From Lepus europaeus (Eukaryota; Chordata; Mammalia; Lagomorpha; Leporidae), in NCBI RefSeq assembly GCF_033115175.1, contig NC_084827.1:150963701-151027700 (forward strand): a stretch of DNA of 64,000 nucleotides. The letters run 5' to 3'. A program made the position numbers and the translations under genes. The notes beneath the pieces were generated by a model that had not been told where the DNA came from, searched no databases, and saw only the letters and a program-made list of their open reading frames with translations. Below are positions 10,300-23,180 of the stretch, one piece after another. Numbering within the stretch: position 1 is the stretch's first letter; each line of letters opens with the position of its first letter.

Positions 10300-12535
10300 T
10301 AAAATCCTTCCACATCTTTCTTCCTTTTTCAGTTGGTTTTGGGCCCTACAGCCTCAGAGTGTCCCCAAAGCAGGCCCCTTCTGAACACATTCAGTGACAT
10401 TTGCCTGTGAAAACCACAGCCAGCAAACACTATCCTCATTGTCCCCAGCATAATGCAAAGTCACCCTGGTCCTCTGCAGCAGAGGCAGCCAGTTCTTTTT
10501 CAGTGCCATTAACTGACCTTCAGAGAGGCTGGGCTGAGCAAAGGAATGAGAGTTCACCTCTGAGAAAGATAGTACCTGCAAGGTCATCTCTGGGAAGTTC
10601 ACATGCATTGATGAAAATGAGAGTGAAGGTGACTGCTCACCTCTTGGTGAAAAGTTTTAGAAATGCAGGTAGGGTATTAGTGACCAAAACTTCACCTAAA
10701 ATCCATGAAGTTAAACCTAAACTCCTGTTCCTGTCTTTGCTTCATAAGCCTACTGCTAAGTAATCCTCAAGGAATTGGAGTGGTTGCTTTCTCCCTGGCA
10801 ATAATGAGAATTCCTATTACAGGCCAATTAGAGCACACCCAGAACTGCCAGTAAAATGCTTCACTGACTTGACTTTATTGGTTTCATAAAACGAGTGAAA
10901 GAAATCAGAGACAGTCAACGATCCTTGCCAAGATGCAGAGTATCTTCATGAAGTAGATTGAAAGGGACCATGTGTGCTTCTGATCTGTTCTTTCTCCAGT
11001 GTGATGCTCTTAGTCCATGCCATCCGCACAGGGCGCTGGGATCCTGGAAACACCAACACACACACAGACCTGAGGTACAGCTGTTACTCACCCAAATATT
11101 TGATCTGCATGCTTTTAGTTTTCATTTGATTTCTAGAGCCTCAGTTTCCCCATTTGTCAGTTTTAGGGGATACCCCTGTTACACTTACCTCTGGCCTAGG
11201 TTTATGTTTGAGATCTTGGAGGGTAGGTAAACACTTTGAAATGCAAGAGATTTTCTTCATTCATTTTCAACTATCCACATTACACTTCTGGATTACTGTT
11301 TGAAGCCTAGGCATAAATTATCCTTGCTTTCATTGACTCCCTATTACAAACAGTAGGATGTGCGTGTGTGTGCATGCACGCAAATGCACGTGCCCAGCAT
11401 GTCTGTCTCCTTTTCATTCTTTGTTCTTTCCCAAGGCTTTTGTGAGTGTAACACATAGAATGGAATGTCCTTGTCCAGCTCCTTCCCCCTGCCCAAGACT
11501 AAGGATGGACCACTTACCACCATTGCCCCCCCACCCCCACCCCACACACACACCTTGTCAGAGCAGTGAATGAAAGGAAAGCTGAGGAGAAGTGATTTGA
11601 TTGTGCGCCTGACCTTTGCCAGTGCAGGAAAGTGTGTAGATCCATGTGCTTTCTTCCAATCCCCCTCTGAGGCTCTCTGAACACGTTCCCAAAGGAGCTC
11701 TCCCGCAGCTTGGCTGTATCAGCCTCAGTAGGCTGGATGTGGTTCAAAGACAAGGACCCTTCCCCACCCCCCACCTCCCCAGCCTGCCTTTATCCTGCAT
11801 TGTGTTCCTTACAAACAACAATTACTGATGGCAATTAGCTATCCAGAATAACAAGGATGTTATATTTTGCTCAGCATTGCTGCAAAGACACATGGGCAAA
11901 TCTGATGGTGCACAATAACACGAGATCCATGGACAAATCCCCTTTGAGAATTTTGAAAACCAGGACCCCTGACCCTTCTTTATCATCTGCAGAACCAACC
12001 CTCCTCTTTCTGAGGTTGTATTTTCTTTTTGGGTAAAATACAAATGAGCGGAGAGAAAACTTGTCTTTAAGAAAACTTTTTTGACAGTCATGTGGCTTAA
12101 TTGATTAGGAATATTTTACTATATACCCACTCTTTTATATGCGTTTCTTGAATTATAAGGCTTCAGGTCGCCTTGAAGTTTCCAATTTTGAAGCAAAAAT
12201 GACAATCAAATAGGCAGCTAGAGAGGAAAATGGGTAAGAGTTGAGAATCTCTTTAACCACTGGGGGGCCAGCAAGGCAACTTAACCAAAATAGCAGTATC
12301 AGAAAAAATCAGAACAACAAATTCACCACCACACAGTTTCTACTGCTCCATTTATTTCAACTAGTGTGGTATTAATAGAAGGCCTAGCAGCAGGGAGTAG
12401 GAAAATAAATGTATTCTCACTCACAAGGGAATGACTAAATGACTCACAAATGCAAAAATAAATAAATGGCTCCCTATGAAAATCCGAAACTATATTACCC
12501 CAACTGAAACAACTGAGCTTCTTAACTGTAACCTA
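10300..12535. other. Unique DNA, no gene seen
   Basis: Mixed-composition unique DNA with a short C-rich/CA stretch at about 11525-11552 and a GT-rich word at 11360. Several open frames of 60-120 codons, on both strands and overlapping, lack any recognisable domain. Confidence 0.55.
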
Positions 12536-12539
12536 ACAT

Positions 12540-13500
12540 GCTAAATTCAATCAGTTTTATTTGAGGCCATAGATAGATCGAGCGATCAATCTCCATTATC
12601 CTGGGTGTTTTTTCATCTTCATAGTGCTATTTTTCTTCCTACAAGACATTTCAGTTCATTTCCTTGAGTCTTCTTCAGTTTAATGGCTGCTTTTCAGCCC
12701 AAAAAAGATCCCCTCTTCCTCTAGAGGGAACAGGAAAAATAGAGCAATGGAAAAAAGTTAAAGACAGGTATGTCTTCATTCTATGGAGTCAAGAGAAGGA
12801 CATGGGTGTGAGGAAGAGATAACAGGCAGATAAATAATGTGTATCACAGCTTGTTCCAAATGCTGTGTTAGATGTTAACAGGTGCTGCCTCCTGACACTA
12901 TAAAAAGATCAACTTTTGTCTCCTTTATAATTTGTGAACAGGTAGGCCCTGTGGACCTGAATGAGGTCATGCCAATTAGCTCACTGATTCCTGCAATCAG
13001 AGTGATAATGACATCCTTAGCAACCATCCTATCGCTATGACACCAGCCCACTGCTGTAAAAGCCCTTTTCATCTACACTGTTTATAGGTTGGACTGGCCA
13101 AAGCTGTGATCCTGAAACCTCCAGGCTGAGAATTTACATTAACATCCTTAAATGTTATCCAGGGGTGCAACATCTTTCCTCTCTCAAAAAAGCAGCAGTG
13201 AGAAAGCAACATCTTTCTGTCTCTGAAAGATGAGGATTGGGCTTTTCCCAAACACCATATAAATCATCAGTTGGCTCTTTGGAATCACCTCCTGTTAAGG
13301 GAAGCGAATGAACTTTATCTTTCAACGTTATCCAGCCTTGTTACGCTATGCATACATAGTCCTTGCATGGAAACTACTTGTTATTAGACTGTCTTTATCA
13401 ATAGCCATTAATTAGTTACTTCACAGGATGGAAATCGATCATCAAAAGGCAGCCAAACAGAAAGCATCAGCAACATCTAAAGGTTTCTCCCCCAGAGTAC
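12540..13500. promoter_or_regulatory. Candidate conserved noncoding / enhancer-like block
   Basis: This block is repeat-free and rich in motifs typical of developmental enhancers: an 'attaattag' homeodomain core at 13408-13416, 'atcgat' near 13435, 'ccaattag' near 12974 and GATA-type 'ctttatc' words at 13316 and 13393. There is no durable reading frame. That such blocks are often conserved regulatory DNA is general knowledge; conservation here is inference, since no second genome is available to me. Confidence 0.3.
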
Positions 13501-13781
13501 TTTAAACATTTTTATTTTCCTGGAAACAAATTAAATATAGATAACCAACAAAAAGAGACCAATCGAGAAAATATTGTCAAAAATATCTTTGATCAGCAAA
13601 TTTACCTCCACAAAGTTCAGCTGTAAGCATTCAGTTTGAGCCAACTTTTAATAGACTGAGCCCTTCCTATCTGTCCCTTATTATATGGGGCATGTTGGGA
13701 AATACACAAAAATGTGAGTGAGACATGCGCGTTGGCCTGTATCTCAAGGAAGTGAAAGTTATTTGGGGAGGTAGAGGGGAA

Positions 13782-13788
13782 AAGAGAG

Positions 13789-13821
<33 letters not shown>
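13782..13821. repeat. (GA)n microsatellite
   Basis: About 18 GA units. A looser GAAG-rich run lies at 13935-13987. Confidence 0.95.
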
Positions 13822-13825
<4 letters not shown>

Positions 13826-14289
13826 TATAATACAAGTGGAAAATGGAAAAATTAGTCTTTGAATATAGTGCCTATGTAGTCACCGATTTCCTTAAAAGAC
13901 TTCTGACAATCAAAACTAGATACATAATGAGATAAGAGAAAGGAAAGAAAGAAGGGAAAAGTTGGAAAGGAAAGAAGGAAGGAAGGAGCAAGCAGATGCA
14001 ACCAGGTAGAAAGGAACTTCACTGAGCAGGTGGGTAAAGAGAAGCCACTGATAGAAACCCAGGGCCTTGGCAGCTGTTGACCCACTGGGTGCAGTGCACG
14101 TTCCCCACATCTTCACCTGCCACCTTCATTTTCATTTCATATGAGAATACCTTACTTTTTCATTGTTTCTGTCTCCCCTCTGCCCTGCAACCAGAACTCT
14201 GTCCATCCTAGAACATCACTAACACAAGGGTAGATTTCCAACTGCTGTCAAATGAGTGAATAAAGAGGATTGGTTATTAAAACTGTTCT

Positions 14290-16950
14290 GAAATAAAATA
14301 TATAAAACAAAGAGGAGTTAGCTGCAGGGGGTAGAAGCTGTATCTTGGGAGAGTGTCTGATAAGAGCAGAGCTGAAGCGAGAGCCATGTTTTCAGACAGA
14401 TTCCCCTAGCTCCGATGACAGTGTCGGCAGACCCATGACTTCAGAAATTATTTGCAGAGCCAACGTTATCTGTAATGTCAGCAGTTACCATATTTTTCTC
14501 ATCGGAGGGTATCAATTCTCCGTTTTCCTAATTGATTCCAGTAACATAGATACCCTGAGTGCTGTATACAGCTCACTGATTGCTGGGCAAACATTATTGA
14601 AGTGTCAATATTTGCTCTTTTTCCTAGAGCATCATTGTCGAAAAGACTGCAATTCATTTGGGGACATGTCTCTTATATTTAATGTACGGGGAGTGCCGAT
14701 ACAAACTCAATCTTCATTTTATTATCCTTTGCCCTTGCTCCGGACACAGGGGTTCACCTTCCCGCCACCATGGCTGTCCTTAGGCCATTCCATCGGATGC
14801 CTCTTTTGGCAGCCATTACATGGTGCTATTTCCACTTCTGATGAGTCCTGGGAAAGAACCCAGGGTGTCTCCGACCACCAGTGACCAGGTTCTTTATGCT
14901 CTTCTTGAACACATTAGATTTGGCAGCTGACTTTCCTGTCTGCTCATTTGATCCTCAGCTTCTTGGGTTAATCTGAACCAAGTTTTCAGCAAAAGCTCCA
15001 CCGTCACTTGGCTGCAGTATTGCAATATTAACACTGACAGCATGCTTTGGAACATTTTCTTCCAACATGGCAAGTACACAAGCAATTCCTTTTTTGTTCT
15101 GTTTGTTTTGTCTTAGAGAAAAAGGACATTGCCTTGACAAGCTCGGCAACCTAGAGGCTAGGTCCCCATTGTTCATTGAAGATAATTTTGCCTGTGCTTT
15201 CCATGTGCAAAGAGAGCCATTACCCCAGTGCTTTCTGTCTTCTTGGGAAATCCTTGCAGCTTGCTTCCCTTGCAGCTCATACCCTGCTGGCCCTTTAAAT
15301 TGACATGTGCTACTCTAACCCTGAGCAGTCCCATCTTCAGAGTCACTTTCCTCCTACTCCCACTGGATGAGAATTCTAGACGTGGGTTCAGATCAGGCCA
15401 CTTCACTATTTGGAAAAGATTTTGTGGGCAGGGTCTTTGTGGCTCTGATGAACCCAGACCTCTGTGTTTCTATTCCTTGATATCTAAGTCAAAAATATTA
15501 ATAACAGCTTCAGTCCTTCTATCCATGTTAATGGCAATTGAAGGGTCTCCGAAAACCAAAACAACCTGTGATGATCCTGAGCCATGAATTGACCGATGTG
15601 CCAGGGCAGTAATATTTCTGATTAGTCATCACCGGGCCACCTAGACTTTCAGTTTACTTCTAATTGTATTTCAGATAATGCTATTCCCAGTTAGGCAGAT
15701 GATCATTGTAATTTCTGGTAATGAAATGGCTGGGGAGCCCATTCTGTGCTGGGAAGAGAGCCAGAGCCCAACACTTTATAAGAAACAAGTGTTTATGGTC
15801 TAGGACACGGAGACGAAGGCAAGGTGCTAGCTGAACATTTACAGCATGTGTAAGACTGGGTCTTTATCCACTGCCTCTGCTCGTACTTACGATGTGATGT
15901 TGTCTTTGCGAAGTGACACCCCTCAGCTGGAAAGCGCCACTGCAGAAAACAAAGATGCTTGCAATTTTTCTCTCCTTTTCACCCTTAATGCACCAAAGGA
16001 TCACTGCTGGCCTTCCATGACAGCAAAGTCATTTTCTCTTTCCATGGTCAATAGCCGTTTGATCAATAACTTACACAACTGACATCGAGAAATAATAATG
16101 GAGTTTTTTTGGCAAGTTATTGAAATGATTGTGGATGAGAGCTCTGTAGATGGGGCGGGGGGAAGCAGCAGCTTCCTGAGAGCTAGGGATTCTCTGCTCT
16201 CCTCCTGTTCTGTGTTTCTTAGTATCTTCTGCCGTAGGTGCATTCATGACCAAATAATCCCCGGCTTCAAATTTCCGAATCTTCACACAGTCCAGCAAAA
16301 ACATGATCCAGAGTCCTTAGCTTCTTTACAGTTTAACAAGCAGTACCTCATTCAACCTTATGGGTGTGAAGAATTCATTCCCTTTCAAGGCTGAAATCTG
16401 TCTTTGTTGAGTCTGTAGACGTTGATGACACTGCAGACTCTTTCCCAGACTTCTTTGTCAACAGGCTGTTGCTAGGTTGTGTTAATGACACCAAAGGGAA
16501 GCAGGAAGGGAGAACCCTGGGCAGTTCTCTCTCTCTGCTTCCAGTGAAGTTAACAGTTGTGATTATGTCCCCGTTGTGGGTCAAGCCACCTGCCCACAGC
16601 CCCTTCACCTGAGTGCCCAGCTCCCACCAGGGGGTCCCGGCTTCTGGCCTCTGGAACATCACCCTTCCTCTGCGTTTCTTCAGTCCTAAGGGTGGCAGCA
16701 GGTTCCTGCTGTTGATAATTCTGGGTTGCTTCCCCATTTCCCGTTTGACTCCTCACCTCTCCTACCACCTGTGTAATCCACTCGTGTGTTCAATCTCCTC
16801 TGTTTAAGATACTTGGCGGGGTTTCTGTTTTCCTGAACTGACCCTGTCACAGTCTATCCTGTTTCTTTCAGTGAATCTTCATTGGATACAGACACAGATG
16901 AAACCTTTATTCAGATTTCAAGTCCTCTCACCAATAATTAAAACTAATAA
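14290..16950. promoter_or_regulatory. Repeat-free block, candidate regulatory DNA
   Basis: About 2.6 kb without any SINE, L1, MIR or microsatellite that I can recognise, in a window where such elements otherwise occur every kilobase or so. It holds the longest open frame of the window (14345-14884), but that frame opens at TTG. Its first in-frame ATG is near 14432, and I see no domain, splice-site framework or promoter. Depletion of insertions suggests constraint; the function is unknown. Confidence 0.3.
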
Positions 16951-16974
16951 TAGAACAGTAATAATGGTATCTCT

Positions 16975-17200
16975 CAATACCAAACCATAATTTGCATTAT
17001 CTTACATGTAGCCAGTGATGTGCTAAATGTGGCACATTAGCTCATCTAATCCTTTCACAAACTTGTCAGGTAAGTATTATTATGAGTACCCCCATTTTAT
17101 AGATGGGAAGACTGAGGCTAAGAGATTTTCAGTAACTTGATTGTGGTCACACAAATAATAAGCATCAAAACACTGCTTTGAAAGTATGTACATTGCAAGT
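16975..17200 (+). repeat. MIR element, 3' part
   Basis: Clear MIR words in order: 'gtgctaaatgtggcac', 'attagctcatctaatcctttcacaa', 'gtaagtattattatgagtacccccattttatagatgggaag', here read in pieces, then 'actgaggctaagag' and 'ggtcacacaaataataag'. Confidence 0.88.
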
Positions 17201-17374
17201 CCCTGGCTTTGTATCCTATGATCTATTCCAGGCTCTGAAAGTTTTGATGACAACACCCCATTGGGAAGGCTCAGCAACTCCAATGTCACCATGAGGTGAC
17301 TAAGAAATGTGTCTTCTAGTAACACTGTCCACTTCCTGCTTGACCCTTGGGGGTCATGTCCTCTGCTTGAGTCA

Positions 17375-17665
17375 CTAAAGTGGATATTTGGTGGTGAGCA
17401 TCTACCTTGGTGGTTAAAGACTGCATTCCACTTCAGAGTGCCTGGAGTGGATTCATCCCACCTCTGGCTCCTGATTGCAGCTTCTTGTTAATATAAACAT
17501 GAGAGAACAGCAAGCAGTTGGTCACTGTCACCCACATGGGAGACCTGGATTGAGTTCCCAGATCCTGGCTTCAGCCTGGCCTGGCTCTGGCTGTGCCAGG
17601 CATCTGGGGAAGAGAACCAGTGAATGAGAGTTTCTTTCTCTGTATCTCAATATATAATGGATATT
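17375..17665 (+). mobile_element. Old, diverged CSINE
   Basis: It has the C-repeat body ('cacatgggagacctggattgag', 'cctggcttcagcctgg', 'gaagagaaccagtgaatgagag', then a CT-rich 'tttctttctctgtatctc' end) in plus orientation, with a poorly preserved head. It is far more diverged than the copies at 55.8 and 60.3 kb. Confidence 0.8.
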
Positions 17666-17679
17666 TTCTTTGTCTCAAA

Positions 17680-20330
17680 GCTGCAATAGAAGGAACACCC
17701 AAAGCACCTCTCCCTGAGGGTATTTGTGAGAGATGAGAAGCCCACCCTGAAGCAGGGATGGTGGCACAGGTGCCTGCGGATGCCTGCTGGTCTGTCAGTT
17801 CCTGAGCTCCCTGCACTCCTGGGGGGGGGGGGGCAGAGCCGCAGCCTACAGAGCTGGTGCTGAGGCTCTAATCTCTCCTTACCTACGGGTTAAGAGATAA
17901 GCTGCAGAGAAGTATTAATAAGACTGAAGGAAGAAGCAGTCAGGAGAGGAGGAGGGGATGTTGCTGCAAACAAAGGGAGATTGTCTAGACACTGGCTCCA
18001 GCCTTTCCACCACCTCCCCCTTCCTCTTTCCATTTTCCCCTAAGCTTTGTTTCCAAACTGATTTGCCCAAGCATTCCTTTCTTAGCCTTTCTCCCTCCAT
18101 GTCTAAATATGGGAGGAGGAGGGGGTCAGGAATAAGAACCAAATTAGCCAAACATTCTACCTTCGGGACTGAGTGATAAAAATAACAGCCCCATTTCAGC
18201 TCTCTGAATCATTTCAATAGTATTGGAAGCATGTGAAGGAGCTCTGCAGGAGGGAGAGCTGGGAAGAGAGGGGTTAAGACTCTCACCCTGTATTAGAACT
18301 TGATTTATGGCATGGATCAAGTTCATGTTCCTCCCAGGGTCTGGTTTTGAGCAAAAGAAATGACAATATGCCAAGTATGAAGTCCAAAACCGTCACACAG
18401 TGTATTAGCACGCCATCACCTTGGGCTCTGAGACACAGGCGCAAGTGAGAACCTGTAAGCCCACAGCTTGCTTTGCAGTGTACAAGGTATTTTTGGTCCT
18501 TCAGCCCAAGGGTGTATCCAGGAATAAGGACAGGCCACTTTCCATGACACAGGGCCACCTTCCAGTTTGTAGTTGATGAAATCCCTTCATTTTCCTTTTA
18601 GCTTCCACTAGCTACTTGCCTTCAGTCTCCCTTCCAAAGATGAGGGCAATGGGACAGAACTGGGAACACTAGCACAGTAGCCAACTATGACCATTATTGA
18701 TCGCTTCTAAACACTGATGGTGATGTTACTTGTTTAGCTGCATGGTTTTGTTACAGTCTATTTTGATTGCACAAAATGTCATTTTTGAATATCAGAAAAA
18801 CACAGGAGATTCAATTCTGGCTTAAATCTCTGTGTCTAACAGATCCTATGTTTTCAATCTGACGACATGAAGGGAAAAAGGAAAGATACTCTTGTTTATC
18901 TTCTTGCACAAACTGGTGAATTGTCCATGTGTGTGAGTGCTGGAGCAGCCACATGCACACGCCATCTTTTTACACCCAAAGCCAGCAGATGCCATGATGA
19001 TTTAGCACTGAGATCCTAAGAGCTATTGAAAATGCAGTTTTTATGAAAAGGGGACGTTTTCACATAAACACAATGATGGTGTGAAACAAAAAACGCAAAA
19101 CAAACTGTAAGATAAGACCTATGAAAGATAAATGCCTACCTTTTAAAGTATTATTAAAAAGAGAATAAAGAGAACAGATAGGGAAAATGGAAGACACATC
19201 TTGTGGTCTGAAAGACAAAGGAAAGGGGAATAAATGATGCCTTAACATTGAGATGCTCACTTCAGCTGCAATTATCACCGATATATGCTGCCCTGACAAG
19301 GGGAGACATGGCTTGATATAAAAGGGCTTTTTCATTTTTACTTTCTACAGTTTGTGAATAACTGGCTTCCCAAGTGACAATTACTCTGCTTCCTCCAAAC
19401 ACAATTCTTTCCCCATTCGACCCTTCAAAGCACAAGCACTTAAGAAATAAAACCCCACGGGGTCCTCTGGCGCTCTCCTTCCGCTGCAGTGCAAGTCTGG
19501 CCTTGATGATGTGGAGTTTGGAGAGTGGAAATAGGAAGAGAAAGACTGCATTTAAGAGAAAATCTCTTTTGCAGACCTGGTGGCCCTACAGCCTCACCTG
19601 GAACCGAAACATTCCCATGCCATCCCTTTTTATGAGCCTGTCTATCAAATACCCAGACAAAATCCCGCATGCTACCTGAGGCTGCTTCAGACCTGCTAGA
19701 CACTTCAGTGTCAGCAGCCGAATGTTCCTAAGGCAAGAGGGAGTCCTTGGGCACTGGGAAGGTGCAGGTGCGGTGATCTTGGGTTGCTGTGGAGGCAAGT
19801 CCCTTCCCTTAAAGCTCTCTCCCAAAGGGTGCCAGAAATTCCATCAAGATTGATTCGCAGCATTGAGGTACAGGAATGGTCTATATTTCTTCTTGGAACA
19901 GCAAAAACTAGTCTAAACACTGCTTCCCTAAAGAATTCTTTCCTCCCTTTTAAGATTCTAGTACCACAGGGGAAGTTCTTATAATCAACCAAAAACATTT
20001 TCGTGTGAATTCATCTGTTTAAGTTGCATTTATATAAACACATGTTTAATGAAATACATACAAAAGTCACCTTTTGAAGATGAAATCTCTCAGGGAAAAT
20101 TTGAAGGGGAAATGTCAAGGTTACCAAAAAGGGCAGTGCATCCATGCCAAATGCGGAGCAGCAAAGCAGAGCAGGGCCTCCAGGAGAGCCAGCCTTGAAC
20201 TGAAAGGGAAGCTGTAACCGGGCAAATGTTGTGATCATCCTACTCTGCAGTATTCACCATTTGGAGACTTTCAGGGGCTGGTGTCATCTGTGCTGACACT
20301 ATGGAAAATTATTCTGGAATTCAAAGTACT
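17680..20330. other. Unique DNA with a G13 run, no gene seen
   Basis: A homopolymer of 13 G lies at 17821-17833. 18.55-18.9 and 19.0-19.5 kb are repeat-free, with enhancer-like AT-rich texture. Open frames up to 101 codons occur on both strands, overlapping, without domains. Confidence 0.5.
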
Positions 20331-20334
20331 TTTC

Positions 20335-20680
20335 AGGCCCAGGCCACCAGGGTCCTCCGCAGGCTTGCTCTCTTCCCATCTATTCTACAACAAGCTGCAC
20401 AGGGATATGAAATGCTAACTGGACTCCTGTGTGGCTCCCCAGTGGTTTTAGGGAAATGTCCAAACACAGTTTACAAGGACCAGACCCAGCTTTCCACTTC
20501 CCTGACAGTGGATTTCACCCATGTTCTCTCCCTTGCAGGCTTAGAACAATAACTGCTCCCAACCTCGCCTCCCTCTCCACCATCACAAAACCTAGTTAAC
20601 TCTTCTGCAAAGATCATTTCTTCCAGAAACCCAATCTTACCCTCAAGACTACACTCCTTCCTACCATGCATTTACACTGT
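20335..20680 (+). repeat. L2 LINE 3' fragment
   Basis: It shows the L2 order: 'ctgtgtggctccccagtgg', 'gaaatgtccaaacacag', 'acaaggaccagacccagc', 'ctttccacttccctgac' and then 'agttaactcttctgcaaagatcatttc'. L2 is a mammal-wide, inactive LINE. This copy has decayed and does not code. Confidence 0.7.
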
Positions 20681-20689
20681 TTTGAATCC

Positions 20690-21270
20690 AGCAGCTATGC
20701 TACCAACAAGTGAAATCATGGTCCCTGCTCTTGGGGGCCCTCCATCAGGTGAGACAAGACACAAAACCAGCAAATGCACACACACACACACACATACTAA
20801 TTTCAGGGGGCATTAAAGACTGGGATGAAAATGAAACAAGTTGGTGAGCAAAGGCACTCTGGGGGCAGCAGGGGGTCAGTGGATAGGGTAGGAATGTTTC
20901 CTGTGCCTGTGGAGCGGTCAGGAACTTGGGGGACCTTCCCACAGGTTTGTCTTGTACTTTGTACTTCTCCATAATAGATAAAAACCATTCAGTGTGATAA
21001 GAACAATTATTTATCTATATACCCTGCAAGATTATAAATTCAGGATCTAAGGTCATTCATTTCTCTGTTTTGCCTCATTGTTAACACAGTGCCTTGAAAA
21101 ATACCTGTTAAACAAATGAGAGATTAGAAGAGGACTGGGCATGAGTAAGAAGGCCATTGCCATTGGCCAGGTACAGCTGATGAAGGCCTAAACTGAGACA
21201 GAAATAGTAGGGATGGAAAATAGAAGCTACATATAGTGAGCGGTGTTATAGAGGAACTAACAGGAGCTTG
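20690..21270. other. Unique DNA with a short (CA)n and an L2-end-like fragment
   Basis: A (CA)n run lies at 20776-20794. Around 21040-21130, the 'tttctctgttttgcctcattgtt...acagtgccttg' order resembles the L2 3' terminus. No gene seen. Confidence 0.5.
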
Positions 21271-21275
21271 TGAAA

Positions 21276-21404
21276 AGAAAAGGATAGAAGGAGAAGGGAG
21301 AAGGAGAAGAAGGAGTACAAAGAGAAGAAGGACAAAGAGGAGGAGGTGGATGATGAGAAGAAGACGATGAAGACAAGGACAAAAGCAAGGGAAAGGAAAA
21401 GAAG
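21276..21404. repeat. Purine-rich low-complexity tract
   Basis: About 130 bases of mostly GAAG, GGAG and AAAG words, almost pyrimidine-free on the plus strand. It directly abuts the CSINE and may have supplied its A-rich target site. Confidence 0.85.
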
Positions 21405-21635
21405 AGGGCTTGCATTGTGGTGCAGTTGGTTAAGCTACCACTTGCTATGCCACATGCTATATTGGAGGGCCAGTTCTAGTCCCATTGCTCTGTTTCTGAT
21501 CCAGCTCCCTGCTAATGTACTTGGGAAAGCAGGCAGCAATATGTGGTTCAAGTACCTGGACCCTACCACTCACTGGGAAGACCTGGATGGAGTTTCTGGT
21601 TCTTGGATCCAGCCTGGCCAGACCTGATCCCGATT

Positions 21636-21699
<64 letters not shown>

Positions 21700-21709
21700 T
21701 TTTTTTTTA
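21636..21709. repeat. (TTTC)n microsatellite (L1 tail)
   Basis: About 16 TTTC units, then a T run, directly at the 3' end of the minus-strand L1. It most likely grew from the L1 poly(A) tail. Confidence 0.95.
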
Positions 21710-23180
21710 GAGTTCTGACTTCCCTTGATTCTATTTTTTTATTAAAAACTTTTATTTAATGAATACAAATTTCCAAAGTACAGCTTATGAATTACATTGG
21801 CTTCTCCCCTCCCATAACTTCCCTCCCACCCACAACCCTCCCCTTTCCCGCTCCCTCTCCCCTTCCATTCATATCAAGATTCATTTTCAATTCTCTTTAT
21901 ATACAGAAGATCAGTTCAGTATATATTAAGTAAAGATTTCAACAGTTTGCCCCCACATAGCAACACAAAAGTGAAAAAATACTGTTGGAGTACTAGTTAT
22001 AGCATTAAATAAGTGTGTACAGCACATTAAAGACAGATCCTACATGATTTTTTTTAAAAATTCATTAATTTTCTATGCAATTTCCAATTTAACACCAGCT
22101 TTTTTTTTCATTTCCAATTATCTTTATATACAGAAGATTGATTCTGCATATACTTAATAAAGATTTCATCAGTTTCTACCCACGCAGAAACACAAAGTGT
22201 AAAAATACTGTTTCAGTACTAGTTATAGCATCACTGCACATTAGACAACACATTAAGGACAGATCCCACATGGGATGTAAGTACACAGTGACTCCTGTTG
22301 TTGACTTAACAATTTGACACTCTTGTTTATGGCGTCAGTAATCTCCCTAGGCTCTAGTCATGAGTTGCCAAGGCTATGGAAGCCTTTAGAGTTCACCAAC
22401 TTTGATCTTATTCCGATAGGGTCATAGTCAAAGTGGAAGTTCTCTTCTCCCTTCGGAGAAAGGTACCTCCTTCTTTGATGGCCCTGTTCTTTCCACTGGG
22501 ATCTCACTCGCAGAGATCTTTCATTTAGGTCGTCTTCTTTTTCTTTTTTTTTTCTTTTCCATGGTATCTTGGCTTTCCATGCCTACAATACTCTCATGGG
22601 CTCTTCAGCCAGATCTGAATGCCTTAAGGGCTGATTCTGAGGCCAGAGTGTTATTTAGGACACCTGCCATTCTATGAGTCTGCTGTGTATCCCGCTTCCC
22701 AGGTTGGATCGTTCTCTCCCTTTTTGATTCTATCAGTTAGTATTAGCAGACACTAGTCTTGTTTGTGTGATCCCTTTGACTCTTAGACCTATCAGAGTGA
22801 TCAATTGTGAACTGAAATTGATCAGTTGGACTAGTGAGATGGCATTGGTACATGCCACCTTGATGGGATTGTATTGGAATCCCCTGGCACATTTCTAACT
22901 CCACCATTTGGGGCAAGTCCAATTGAGCATGTCCCAAATTGTACATCTCCTCCCTCTCTTTTTCCCACTCTTATATTTAACAGGGATCACTTTTCAGTTA
23001 AAATTTAAACACGTAAGAATAATTGTGTGTTAATTACAGAGTTCAACCACTAGTACTAGAACAACAACAACAAAAAAAAAAATACTGAAAAGGATAACGT
23101 ATTACATTGTACATCAAGAGTCAGGACAAGAGCTGATCAGGTCATTGTTTCTTATAGTGTCCATTTCACTTCAACAGGTT
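21639..23180 (-). mobile_element. Young lagomorph L1, 5'-truncated, with two-module 3' UTR
   Basis: Read on the minus strand, this is about 1.5 kb of L1 distal sequence ending in the G-rich polypurine tract (21790-21870 on the plus strand as a C-rich tract), AATAAA (TTTATT at 21751-21756 on the plus strand), an A-rich stretch and a (GAAA)n tail. The 11-bp duplication tcccgatttct at 21628-21638 and 23181-23191 frames the insertion. Its 3' UTR holds the 'gtaggatct...aaagataattg' module twice, separated by a linker at about 22037-22123. The 67-codon frame at 22743-22946 is L1 3' region, also seen at 41.65-41.85 kb. Confidence 0.95.

Noticed and set aside
22743..22946. 67-codon frame shared with 41640-41849
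   Set aside because: The two frames are alike because both are the same L1 3' region at high nucleotide identity. The 41.6-kb copy has no ATG, and the older L1 at 32.7 kb begins downstream of it. It is L1 sequence, not a host gene.
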